A stretch of 11,562 nt of DNA, taken from Paracoccaceae bacterium (GTDB taxonomy: Bacteria; Pseudomonadota; Alphaproteobacteria; Rhodobacterales; Rhodobacteraceae). A model generated the notes under the pieces. It saw only the letters and a list, made by a program, of their open reading frames with translations, searched no databases and had not been told where the DNA came from. Both the position numbers and the translations under genes were made by a program. Location: NCBI GenBank assembly GCA_007134805.1, contig SLKB01000165.1:1-11562 (forward strand). Direction: 5' to 3'. This document shows, in pieces, positions 1-6,678 of this stretch (positions are counted from its first letter, which is position 1; each line of letters begins with the position of its first letter).

Positions 1-24
1 CCGCTTTCAACCAGCGCGCGCGTG

Positions 25-801
25 TCAGCCCGGCAACACCTTCCGGTAGATGTGCCAGCTCGCATGCCCCAGTACCGGGAGCACTGCGAAGAGACCCAGA
101 AACACCGGCGTCATGGCGAGAAACAGAAGGCCCGCGATCAGGGCCGCCCAGATGGACATCACCGCGAAATTTTCGCGCACCGCGCCGAACGAGGTGATCA
201 TCGCCGTGATGAAATCGACCTCTCGATCAAGGAGCAAGGGCAGCGCGATCACTGTCAGCGCGAACATGACCGCCGCCATCGCGCCACCGATCAGGCTGCC
301 TGTCGCGAGCATCAGAAGTCCAGGGCCAGAAAGAAGCATCGCTGCCCCCGAGGAAGTGATCGGCTGCAGCCCGAAGAACAGCGCGAAGATCGTATGCGCG
401 ACGAAGACCCAGAACATGAAGGCGAGCATGATGACCATCGCCATCGACGGGATCTGCCGGTCACGTTGCGCGAAGACGCAGCCCGCAACGGCAGCCCAGG
501 TCAAGGGCGCGCCCTGCTCGCGGCGGCGGCTTACCTCGTAGAGCCCGGTCGCGGCGAAGGGTGCAAGCAGCGGAAACCCCAGCGCGACGGGGATGAACAA
601 CCAGCTCTGCCCGATAAGCAGAAAGCCCGCGAGCAGGGCGAGCCCTCCAAGAACATAGACCAGAGAGAAGGCGATGCCGAAAAAGGGGGCCGCGCGGAAA
701 TCGTCAAGCCCCGCGCGCAGCGCCGCGTGCAGATCGCTGCGCGAGATCCGCGCCACGGGCGGGATCAACGAGGGTGGCGGCGCGGCGAGGTTATCGGGCA
801 T
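25..801 (-). CDS. DUF2189 family integral membrane protein (downstream paralogue)
   Basis: A 258-residue hydrophobic protein of the DUF2189 family, whose molecular function is unknown. After a short proline-rich cytosolic N-terminus (residues 1-35) come several predicted membrane segments, roughly at 38-62, 66-88, 118-143, 153-190 and 213-240. Family-type motifs are visible: GLYEVSRR near 86-93, LLDREVDFITAMITS near 190-204 and LPVLGHASWHIYRK near 241-254. It closely resembles the protein encoded just upstream, with the same length and the same motifs at the same positions, so the pair arose by tandem duplication. The start codon lies 9 bases after the stop of that gene and has no clear Shine-Dalgarno sequence, which suggests co-transcription and translational coupling. 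The stop is 24 bases from the window edge, so further operon members would be outside. The family call is confident; no biochemical role can be given. Confidence 0.85.
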   Translation of the reverse strand: MPDNLAAPPPSLIPPVARISRSDLHAALRAGLDDFRAAPFFGIAFSLVYVLGGLALLAGFLLIGQSWLFIPVALGFPLLAPFAATGLYEVSRRREQGAPLTWAAVAGCVFAQRDRQIPSMAMVIMLAFMFWVFVAHTIFALFFGLQPITSSGAAMLLSGPGLLMLATGSLIGGAMAAVMFALTVIALPLLLDREVDFITAMITSFGAVRENFAVMSIWAALIAGLLFLAMTPVFLGLFAVLPVLGHASWHIYRKVLPG

Positions 802-810
802 GATGCGCGC

Positions 811-1584
811 TCAGGACGGGATTGCGCGACGGTAGAGATGCCAGGTCGCGTGACCCAGCACGGGAAGCACGATGAACAGCCCGAGGAAGGCCGGGATCAT
901 CGCGCCGAACAACAGCCCCGCAATCACTGCGGCCCATGTCACCATGACCTGCGGGTTGATGCGGACAGTCTCGACGCTGGTGATCATGGCGGTGACGAAA
1001 TCGATCTCACGGTCGAGCAGCATCGGAAGGCTGATCACAGTGATCGAGAACAGCGCCAGTGCCACCATGGCACCCACCAGTGATCCGAGCAGCAGCATCG
1101 TCACACCCGGCAAAGACCACAAGACCCCGAGGCTTTCGAACCCGATCCCGCTTTGCGCAAGGAAGATCGCGAAGATGCCGCGCGCGAGGATGATCCAGAA
1201 GCCGAAGATGATCAGCACCAGCACCGCCATCAGGGCGAGCTGGCCGTCCCCCCGCCCGCCGAGCACGCTCAGGACCGGGCCGAAGGACAGGGGCTCTCCT
1301 GCCTCGATCCGCCGGCTGACCTCATAGAGCCCGACGGCGGCGAAAGGTGCGAAAAGCGGGAACCCGGCAGCGATTGGGATGAACCAGACCGGCTGCCCTG
1401 CCGCCCCGAGCCCGAACCAGAGGCCGAGCCCGCCCAGCACATAGACAAGCGCGAAAAACAGTCCGAAGACCGGCGCCTTCTTGAAATCCGCAAGGCCCGC
1501 GCGCAGCGCGGCTTTCAGATCATCGATCTCAAGCTTGCGCGGGGTCGCGGCGGGGGGCGTGCCCGGGACAATCTCTTCGCTCAT
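811..1584 (-). CDS. DUF2189 family integral membrane protein (upstream paralogue)
   Basis: A 257-residue membrane protein of the DUF2189 family, function unknown. The reading frame is open upstream to 1653, but the ATG at 1584 is chosen because GGAGGAG sits a few bases before it and because the resulting N-terminus aligns with the neighbouring paralogue. The layout is a short charged N-terminal tail with KLEIDDLKAALRAGLADF (about 17-34), then predicted membrane segments near 38-62, 66-87, 116-142, 152-189 and 212-240. Conserved motifs are GLYEVSRRIEAGEP (85-98), LLDREIDFVTAMITS (189-203) and LPVLGHATWHLYRR (240-253). It is the first gene of a probable two-gene unit with the paralogue at 25-801. 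A promoter-like TTGCCA-N16-CATACT lies 30-57 bases upstream of the start. Why two near-equivalent copies are kept is not evident; a heteromeric complex is one possibility. Confidence 0.86.
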   Translation of the reverse strand: MSEEIVPGTPPAATPRKLEIDDLKAALRAGLADFKKAPVFGLFFALVYVLGGLGLWFGLGAAGQPVWFIPIAAGFPLFAPFAAVGLYEVSRRIEAGEPLSFGPVLSVLGGRGDGQLALMAVLVLIIFGFWIILARGIFAIFLAQSGIGFESLGVLWSLPGVTMLLLGSLVGAMVALALFSITVISLPMLLDREIDFVTAMITSVETVRINPQVMVTWAAVIAGLLFGAMIPAFLGLFIVLPVLGHATWHLYRRAIPS

Positions 1585-1588
1585 CTCG

Positions 1589-1595
1589 CTCCTCC
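1589..1595 (-). promoter_or_regulatory. Shine-Dalgarno sequence setting the start of the upstream DUF2189 gene
   Basis: On the minus strand GGAGGAG ends 4 bases before the ATG at 1584, with the GGAGG core 6 bases before it. It is one of the strongest ribosome-binding sites in the window and rules out the longer reading that would start at 1653. Confidence 0.75.
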
Positions 1596-1613
1596 AGGAT
1601 CCGTTGTCGCGAC

Positions 1614-1641
1614 AGTATGAAAGTGCCCGCGTGTCTGGCAA
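1614..1641 (-). promoter_or_regulatory. Putative sigma-70-type promoter for the DUF2189 pair
   Basis: The minus strand carries TTGCCA (1641-1636) and CATACT (1619-1614) separated by 16 bases, a reasonable -35/-10 pair. Transcription would start near 1607, leaving a leader of about 23 bases that holds the strong Shine-Dalgarno sequence. This is a motif match by eye; the 145-base gap after prfB supports a separate promoter here. Confidence 0.4.
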
Positions 1642-1649
1642 GTGATTTC

Positions 1650-1666
1650 GCACGGCCGCGCCGTGC
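1650..1666 (-). terminator. Perfect GC hairpin downstream of prfB, possible terminator
   Basis: GCACGGC (1650-1656) and GCCGTGC (1660-1666) form a perfect 7-bp stem around a 3-base loop, about 65 bases past the prfB stop and just before the putative DUF2189 promoter. No run of T follows on either strand, so it is not a textbook intrinsic terminator. It could stabilise the 3' end or pause polymerase before Rho acts. Confidence 0.35.
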
Positions 1667-1729
1667 AGTAAACATGCATCTGCGGCGCAGGAATAAGGCC
1701 GCGCGTCCCGTCACCCGGTCCGCGCGGTG

Positions 1730-2857
1730 TCAGTCCTCGGCGGTGGCCTCGGCGCGCGACTTGCCGGCGACGTCCTGCGCCAGCGTCGCGGCCATGAACC
1801 CGTCCAGCGCCCCGTCGAGCACGCCCGAGGTGTCCGAGGTCTCGTGGCCCGTGCGCAGGTCCTTGACCATCTGGTAGGGGTGCAGCACGTAGGACCGGAT
1901 CTGGTTGCCCCAGCCGGCATCGCCCTTCGCATCATGGGCCGCGTCGATCGCCTCGGTGCGTTTGCGCAATTCCATCTCATAGAGGCGTGATTTCAGCGCG
2001 TTCATCGCGATCTCGCGGTTCTGGTGCTGCGATTTCTGGCTCGAGGTGGTCACGACCCCGGTGGGCAGATGGGTGATCCGCACGGCAGAATCGGTCGTGT
2101 TCACATGCTGCCCGCCCGCACCCGAGGAGCGGAACGTGTCGATGCGCAGATCCGAGGGGTTGATCGTGATCTCGATATTGTCGTCCACCACCGGATAGAC
2201 CCAGACCGAGCTGAACGACGTGTGCCGCCGTGCCGAGCTGTCATAGGGCGAGATGCGCACCAGCCGGTGCACGCCCGATTCCGATTTGAGCCAGCCATAG
2301 GCGTTATGCCCCGTGATCTTGTAGGCGACCGAGCGGATGCCCGCTTCCTCGCCCGCGCTCTCGCTCATCAACTCGACCGTGTAGCCGCGCTTCTCGGCCC
2401 AGCGGACATACATCCGAGCGAGCATCGCAGCCCAGTCGCAGCTTTCGGTCCCGCCGGCGCCGGCATTGATTTCGAGAAAGGTGTCATTGGCATCCGCCTC
2501 GCCATTGAGAAGCGCCTCAAGCTCTTTTTCCGCGGCGCGCCTCGCGAGTGCGGCAAGCTCTGCCTCGGCTTCGGCGACGACCTCGGCATCGCCCTCGGCC
2601 TCGCCCAGCTCGATCAGCCCGGTCTGATCCTCGAGTTCCTGCTTGATGTCACGATATGTGGACAGCGCATCGGCAAGCAGCCGGCGGTCGCGCATGAGCG
2701 CCTGCGCGCGCGCAGGGTCATTCCACAGATCCGGGTTCTCGGTCATGGCGTCGAATTCTTCCAGCCGGTGCGGGGCCGTGTCGATATCCATCCGCTGGCC
2801 GAGCAGGGCCAGCGATTTGCGGATCGCCTCAATGGCGCTGAGCGTCTCGGAGCGCAT
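1730..2857 (-). CDS. prfB: Peptide chain release factor 2
   Basis: RF2 recognises UGA and UAA stop codons on the ribosome and triggers release of the finished protein. The 375-residue product has the usual RF2 length. It has an N-terminal helical domain (about 1-115) and the [20 protein letters not shown] segment (131-150). The anticodon-like loop carries SPY (203-205), equivalent to SPF in E. coli RF2. The universal catalytic GGQ loop is at 248-250 ([10 protein letters not shown]), followed by [20 protein letters not shown] (315-334). The SP(Y/F) tripeptide, rather than PxT, separates it from RF1. The whole protein reads in one frame: there is no in-frame UGA near codon 26 and no CUUUGA slip site, so the autoregulatory +1 frameshift of E. 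coli prfB is absent. The ATG at 2857 is preceded by a modest GGGATGAAAG. It is flanked by gaps of 131 and 145 bases, so it is probably a single-gene transcript. Confidence 0.97.
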   Translation of the reverse strand: MRSETLSAIEAIRKSLALLGQRMDIDTAPHRLEEFDAMTENPDLWNDPARAQALMRDRRLLADALSTYRDIKQELEDQTGLIELGEAEGDAEVVAEAEAELAALARRAAEKELEALLNGEADANDTFLEINAGAGGTESCDWAAMLARMYVRWAEKRGYTVELMSESAGEEAGIRSVAYKITGHNAYGWLKSESGVHRLVRISPYDSSARRHTSFSSVWVYPVVDDNIEITINPSDLRIDTFRSSGAGGQHVNTTDSAVRITHLPTGVVTTSSQKSQHQNREIAMNALKSRLYEMELRKRTEAIDAAHDAKGDAGWGNQIRSYVLHPYQMVKDLRTGHETSDTSGVLDGALDGFMAATLAQDVAGKSRAEATAED

Positions 2858-2892
2858 CTTTCATCCCGTCCGTCTAGAAAACCTGTGCCTTG

Positions 2893-2921
2893 TGCATATC
2901 GCGCGCCACGGCAGGGGGCAA
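2893..2921 (-). promoter_or_regulatory. Putative promoter of prfB
   Basis: On the minus strand TTGCCC (2921-2916) and TATGCA (2898-2893) are separated by 17 bases. Transcription would start near 2886 and give a leader of about 29 bases before the prfB ATG. The -35 is fair and the -10 is weak. The position in the only gap upstream of prfB supports it. Confidence 0.35.
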
Positions 2922-2964
2922 GGCAGGTGGCTGTCACGAGCGGTCGATCACACCGGGCTCGGAT

Positions 2965-2980
2965 CGGGCAGAAGGGCCCG
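2965..2980 (-). terminator. Weak hairpin after the sulfotransferase gene
   Basis: CGGGC (2965-2969) and GCCCG (2976-2980) can pair around a 6-base loop, starting 9 bases past the stop codon of the sulfotransferase gene. The stem is short and no T-run follows, so a terminator role is only a guess from position. Confidence 0.2.
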
Positions 2981-2988
2981 CGCCGCGC

Positions 2989-3915
2989 TCAGAACAATTG
3001 CGCCCGGTCCTTGAAGAAGCGCAGCCGTATCTTCTCGTTGCCATCGGCATTCGCGGCCCGGATGATCTCGCGCATGTCATCCGGCAGCCGGAGTTTGCTG
3101 TGGCCGCGCAGGAACGCCCGTGTCGCAAGCTGCAGCGCCGTCTGATACAGTCGGCTCGGCCCGCCGTCACGGCCCTGCACGGGCAGAACCCGGTTCAAAT
3201 TGCGCCGAAGCGCGATTTCCTCGACCGAGAGTGCCGTGTTATGCGGTGCAGGCCGCTGCAACCCGTCCACCGAGACACCAGCCTGCGTGCAGAAATCATG
3301 CAGCAGATCGCCCTCGATCAGGGCATCGCGCTGCATCAGCCGCACCTGCAGGCGCCCGCGCGTCACGATCTGCGACCACATGCGGATCTTGCGCCAATGG
3401 TTGATGCGCCGATGCCGCGCCATGTGGGTCTTGAAATCATGCGTCGCCCCACGCCGGATCGCTTCGGAATAGGTGCTGGTGATCAATTCGTCCTGCGCCC
3501 GCAGATACACGAGATAGCGCACGCTCTCGAAATGCTCATGAAGGTGGTGATCGAGGGCGGCAATCGTCTCGGGGGTGGTCAGCCAGGCATAGATGTGCTC
3601 GGACGAGCCGAGAAACAGGCGCGCCCCTGAAGTCGCACGAAGCGTTCGGCCAAGGAACTCATGATAGGCCGTGACGTAGCGCGCCTGGTCCTCTTGCGTC
3701 CTGAAGCCCAGCCGACGCCGTTCGAGCAGCGGCCGGATGGTCGCGCCGGTCGCCTGGAGGGCTGTGACCGCAAACTCGAACTGGCTGCCGAAGCGGGGAT
3801 TGAAGGGCGCATGGACGACCCCTTGCGCGCCAAGTGCTGCCCGGTTGGCGGCCAGAAACGCCTGGATGGTCGATGTTCCCGATTTGGGAATCCCGATATG
3901 GATCAGCGCGTGCAT
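2989..3915 (-). CDS. Sulfotransferase-like protein (PAPS-dependent family)
   Basis: A 308-residue protein with the signature of P-loop-type sulfotransferases, which move a sulfo group from PAPS to an acceptor. The N-terminus MHALIHIGIPKSGTSTIQAF has the 5'-phosphosulfate loop PKSGTS at 10-15 right after the first beta-strand. A plausible 3'-phosphate-binding stretch is YLRAQDELITSTYSE (137-151), with R139, S147 and Y149 in the expected pattern. No signal peptide or membrane segment is seen, so it should be cytosolic. Its first 13 bases overlap the end of the family 4 glycosyltransferase gene and it is the last gene of that cassette, so the natural guess is sulfation of the glycan made by the two upstream enzymes. 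The acceptor cannot be deduced. Distantly related families share the P-loop but act on proteins or small molecules, so the substrate assignment is inference. Confidence 0.78.
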   Translation of the reverse strand: MHALIHIGIPKSGTSTIQAFLAANRAALGAQGVVHAPFNPRFGSQFEFAVTALQATGATIRPLLERRRLGFRTQEDQARYVTAYHEFLGRTLRATSGARLFLGSSEHIYAWLTTPETIAALDHHLHEHFESVRYLVYLRAQDELITSTYSEAIRRGATHDFKTHMARHRRINHWRKIRMWSQIVTRGRLQVRLMQRDALIEGDLLHDFCTQAGVSVDGLQRPAPHNTALSVEEIALRRNLNRVLPVQGRDGGPSRLYQTALQLATRAFLRGHSKLRLPDDMREIIRAANADGNEKIRLRFFKDRAQLF

Positions 3916-5429
3916 GGGGCCTGTGCCATGGCATCCTCGTAGATGGCGCGCAACGCGTCTGCATGCGCGGGCATGCTCGCGGGGGCGCGTGCTGCATCCC
4001 AGTAGCGATCGAGCCTGAGCGCGCCCGATACCAGACGTCCGAGCAGCGCGTTGAGTGCCGCCCGATCGCCTGCGGGAAACGTCATCTCCGGCCGGCGCGC
4101 AAGCTCGGAGGCGCCACCGCGATCCGAGGTGATCAGCGGTATGTGGCGCGCGTGCATCTCGAGCGCGGTCTGCGGCAGGTTGTCTTCCCAGAGCGACGGC
4201 ACCACGCCGATGTCCACATCCGCCAGCAGCTGCTCAAGGCTCGCATGATCATACCCGTCGACCCAGTCGAGCCCGCCCAGGCGCAGGCGCGCGCGCGACA
4301 TCAGCGCCATCATGTCGGGCGCGCCTCTCGCTGCTGCAACTGTCAGATGGATCGCGCGCGCGAGGCTTGCGGGCAGGCGGCTCAGCGCCTGCATCAGGAA
4401 CTCGAACCCCTTGTCGCGGCGCATGTACCCCAGATAGACAAGCCGCAAGGGCCGCTCGGCCGAGAAATTCGCGGGCCATGCCCGCGGCCGGGTGCGCGCC
4501 CAATGCTGCGCGTGATCCGTGCCGATATAGCAGGTCTGCACCTCGGTCACGCCGAACTGGCGCGCGAGGGTCGCTGTCCGCTCGGACACGGCGAGAAGCT
4601 GCACATTCGCGGATTGCAGAAGTTCGACACACTCGGCGCGGTGGTTGCGGAACCGCACCAGGCGCGGTGAGCGATGCATGGACGCCCAGCGGTGCGCGCG
4701 CATCCATTTCAGCACGCGCCAGCCCTGCCGCATCATGCGGTGCACGTATCGGTCAAACGCAGGCGTTCCCGGGCCGATGCCCAGCCGCGCGGCCAGCGTT
4801 TCGGCGCTGTAGGCCAGCCGGATCACCTGTCGGTTGGGGACAAGCTCGAGGCAGGTTGCACAATTGGCGCCCTGCGCATCATCAGTGCAATGCGCCCGCT
4901 CCTGCCGCCAGAGATTCACTTGGGGGCAAAACGGGTGGTAGTTGTGCAGGCTCTGCAGCACTGCGGGTGCGGCCTGCGCGGCATGCGGCAGCACGCCGGC
5001 GGGAAGCCCCTCGAGCGTGTGGAAATGGATCACGTCATAGGGCCCCGTCGCCGCGAGAAACGCGGCAAATGTGGCCTCGGTGGCGGGATCGCGCACTTGC
5101 GCCGGATTGGCGAAATCGGCATGCGAGGGGGCCAGAACGGCGCTGTTGACGATCTCGAAATGCCCTGCGCGGCGGCGCGTCCAGCGCGGCGGCGCGCTCA
5201 GGAGGTCATGCGACAGGCCAGCGCTGAGCGTAGTCACGTCCAGGCCAGGCATCTGCCGCTGGGCCGCGATGAGCCCTGCCAGGTAATGCCGGATCCCGCC
5301 CCCGCGCCGCGCAGGATCTTGCGGGTCGACCCAGTTGTAATGCAGCACGCGCAAGGTGCCGCTCCGCGCGCGCGCGGCCTCGGCCGGGACATCGCGTAGC
5401 CGTTCGGCCGTGATCGGGGCCGCAGTCAC
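3903..5429 (-). CDS. Glycosyltransferase family 4 (group 1) with a four-cysteine insert
   Basis: A 508-residue GT-B glycosyltransferase that should transfer a sugar from a nucleotide-sugar donor to a growing surface glycan at the cytosolic face. The N-terminal domain has RVLHYNW (27-33), the glycine-rich acceptor loop RRGGGIRHYLAGL (41-53) and DVIHFHTLEGLPAGV (132-146). The C-terminal donor domain has RLVYLGYMRRDKGFEFLMQA (329-348) and VVPSLWEDNLPQTALEMHA (409-427), a variant of the E-x7-E motif with D416 and E424, then SDRGGASELA (435-444). Between the domains lie C168, C181, C190 and C193, a spacing that suggests a metal or structural site and recurs in some GT4 enzymes. The start is GTG: its bases overlap the stop of the upstream gene as GTGA and no Shine-Dalgarno sequence is evident, so translation is probably coupled. 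Donor and acceptor sugars are unknown. Confidence 0.88.
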   Translation of the reverse strand: MTAAPITAERLRDVPAEAARARSGTLRVLHYNWVDPQDPARRGGGIRHYLAGLIAAQRQMPGLDVTTLSAGLSHDLLSAPPRWTRRRAGHFEIVNSAVLAPSHADFANPAQVRDPATEATFAAFLAATGPYDVIHFHTLEGLPAGVLPHAAQAAPAVLQSLHNYHPFCPQVNLWRQERAHCTDDAQGANCATCLELVPNRQVIRLAYSAETLAARLGIGPGTPAFDRYVHRMMRQGWRVLKWMRAHRWASMHRSPRLVRFRNHRAECVELLQSANVQLLAVSERTATLARQFGVTEVQTCYIGTDHAQHWARTRPRAWPANFSAERPLRLVYLGYMRRDKGFEFLMQALSRLPASLARAIHLTVAAARGAPDMMALMSRARLRLGGLDWVDGYDHASLEQLLADVDIGVVPSLWEDNLPQTALEMHARHIPLITSDRGGASELARRPEMTFPAGDRAALNALLGRLVSGALRLDRYWDAARAPASMPAHADALRAIYEDAMAQAPCTR

Positions 5430-6457
5430 GATGAACGCGCCGCCCAGGCGAGCACGGTCTCATGCGCGACATCGGTGCGCCGCTGCAGGCCGTCCCAGAC
5501 ACCGCGCGCGAACAGCCGCGCGAAGGCGCGGCGCCGGCCAGGATAGGCGCGCGCCCGTGCCGCCCAGCGCGGGATCACGATCAGACAGATCATCCAGAAC
5601 CACCCGCCCGCTGCCTGACGATAAAGGATCAGCGAGTTGCGATGCAGATAGTAGACTTTCCACAAGGGAACCGTGCTGCCCGGCCCCTCTCGCCCCTCGA
5701 TATCATGTTCGAAGCGGATCGCGGGCGCGAATGCGAGCCGCCCACCCGCACGCGACAGACGCAATGTCTGGATGGCATCATCGGCGTAGATGAACAGGTC
5801 TCGATCCGGAAGCCCCGCCATGCGCAAGGCGCGCCGTGACAGGAAAAGCCCCACGAACGAGGCGCCATCGATCGGGATGGGCATGGCTCCCGCATAGGCG
5901 GATCGGTCGAGGTGGAAGCCCTCGCGGCCGGCGCGCAGGGTGCGCAGGAATACGGCCCATGTCGCGAAGGGATCGCGTGTGGGGCGGTTGATCTCGCAGA
6001 TCGCGCCGGTCGCGTGATAGGCGGCGGCGGCAAACGCGTCCCAGGCGTCGAGATCCTGCGCATGAAACCGCGCGATGGCACCGGGCACGGGACGCGCGTC
6101 ATCATCCATCAGCACGAACCAGTCCGGATCCAGTGTCCTGCGCGCATGATCGAGCCCGGCAGCAAACCCGCCCGCGCCGCCAAGGTTCATCGCCTGATGA
6201 CAGACCCGAAGCCGCGGATCGACCAGCGCCTGCAGCCAGGCACCGGTCCCGTCACGCGAGGCATTGTCGACCACGATCACCGCCGCGAGCTGCGCCTCGG
6301 GGATCGCAAGCAACCGCTCGACCGTCTTGCGAAGCGCGGCGAGTCGGTCATGCGTGACCACGATCGCGACGAGTCGCGGCAAGGGCGCGCGCGTGTCCGG
6401 CTCGGTGGGGGCGACCAGCTCGCACTCGGCATAGCTGTCATCGCAGGAGTAGAGCAT
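5426..6457 (-). CDS. Glycosyltransferase family 2, GlfT2/rhamnosyltransferase-like
   Basis: A 343-residue GT-A glycosyltransferase of the COG1216 type, which includes galactofuranosyl- and rhamnosyltransferases acting on surface polysaccharide. After a 28-residue tail come LVAIVVTHDR (29-38), IVVDNASRDGTGAW (61-74) for the nucleotide, NLGGAGGFAAGLDHA (91-105) and the metal-binding DDD at 118-120. DGASFVGLFLSRRAL (197-211) and FIYADDAIQTLRL (222-234) follow; the latter resembles the catalytic WDD region of GlfT2, with H251 in FEHDIEG as its later histidine. YYLHRNSLIL (269-278) is typical of the group. The C-terminal part has one hydrophobic stretch (285-296) and basic residues that may touch the membrane. 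AAGGCGG about 10 bases ahead supports the ATG at 6457. It is the first gene of the glycan cassette, downstream of the CtrA-type box. The exact sugar is not assignable. Confidence 0.87.
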   Translation of the reverse strand: MLYSCDDSYAECELVAPTEPDTRAPLPRLVAIVVTHDRLAALRKTVERLLAIPEAQLAAVIVVDNASRDGTGAWLQALVDPRLRVCHQAMNLGGAGGFAAGLDHARRTLDPDWFVLMDDDARPVPGAIARFHAQDLDAWDAFAAAAYHATGAICEINRPTRDPFATWAVFLRTLRAGREGFHLDRSAYAGAMPIPIDGASFVGLFLSRRALRMAGLPDRDLFIYADDAIQTLRLSRAGGRLAFAPAIRFEHDIEGREGPGSTVPLWKVYYLHRNSLILYRQAAGGWFWMICLIVIPRWAARARAYPGRRRAFARLFARGVWDGLQRRTDVAHETVLAWAARSS

Positions 6458-6496
6458 GCATTACCGCCTTCTGGGGTCCTTGAGGGTCGCTTTGCA

Positions 6497-6528
6497 ACCC
6501 TGTGTCGCCTCGCCTCAGGGTGTCGCCT
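6497..6528. repeat. Small inverted and direct repeats in the leader of the glycan cassette
   Basis: ACCCTG (6497-6502) and CAGGGT (6516-6521) form a perfect 6-base inverted repeat. GTGTCGCCT occurs twice as a direct repeat (6502-6510 and 6520-6528). They lie 40-70 bases before the family 2 glycosyltransferase start, where an operator or leader hairpin could be. The sequences are short and could be chance in GC-rich DNA. Confidence 0.3.
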
Positions 6529-6563
6529 GTTCTCGAGACTTGCGCCAAACAGATGAAAAGAAC

Positions 6564-6579
6564 GTTAACAAAGGTTTAA
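6564..6579 (-). promoter_or_regulatory. CtrA-type box TTAA-N7-TTAAC
   Basis: Reading the minus strand from 6579 to 6564 gives TTAA, seven bases (ACCTTTG), then TTAAC. This is an exact match to the full binding consensus of CtrA, the response regulator of the cell cycle and of motility and gene-transfer-agent control in alphaproteobacteria. It stands in an AT-rich patch in otherwise GC-rich DNA, 107 bases before the glycosyltransferase start and 100 bases before the divergent gene at 6679. The full TTAAC-ended consensus points toward the glycan cassette. Both genes could be affected. Recognition is by motif only. Confidence 0.6.
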
Positions 6580-6642
6580 ATTCGCGCGCCCCTCTCATCT
6601 GGAGCGTGCATTTCAGCACCTGGCCGGGCGTTCTCGACTTTG

Positions 6643-6678
6643 CTGTGCGTCTGTGCGTTTTCATGGTATTTTGCACAG
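6643..6678 (+). promoter_or_regulatory. Putative operator: tandem CTGTGCGT and inverted CTGTGC/GCACAG ahead of the HTH gene
   Basis: CTGTGCGT is repeated directly (6643-6650, 6651-6658). GCACAG (6673-6678), the exact inverse complement of CTGTGC, abuts the ATG at 6679, leaving 16 bases between the inner arms (6657-6672). A TATTTT sequence at 6667-6672 would place a transcript start at or next to the ATG. The gene has no Shine-Dalgarno sequence, so a leaderless message with an operator around the -10 is possible. No good -35 is seen, and the role is inference. Confidence 0.4.

Noticed and set aside
22..1083. Long plus-strand open frame of 353 codons opposite the DUF2189 genes
   Set aside because: The translation is an Arg/His/Glu/Gln-rich mixture with no domain, as expected from the antisense of GC-biased membrane genes. 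The minus-strand proteins are clear family members.
1585..1653. N-terminal extension of the upstream DUF2189 gene
   Set aside because: It would run through the putative promoter. The GGAGGAG sequence and the alignment with the paralogue place the start at 1584.
2024..3145. Long plus-strand open frame opposite prfB
   Set aside because: prfB on the other strand is unmistakable, and the antisense product shows no motif and runs across the prfB promoter region.
3834..5399. Plus-strand open frames opposite the GT4 gene (3834-4670 and 4674-5399)
   Set aside because: These are low-information Arg/Ala/His-rich shadows. The GT4 motifs lie on the minus strand.
6640..6678. Upstream ATG for the HTH gene
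   Set aside because: The 13 extra residues are Cys/Phe/Trp-rich and unlike the acidic N-terminus that follows, and they coincide with the operator-like repeats. It stays possible but is less likely.
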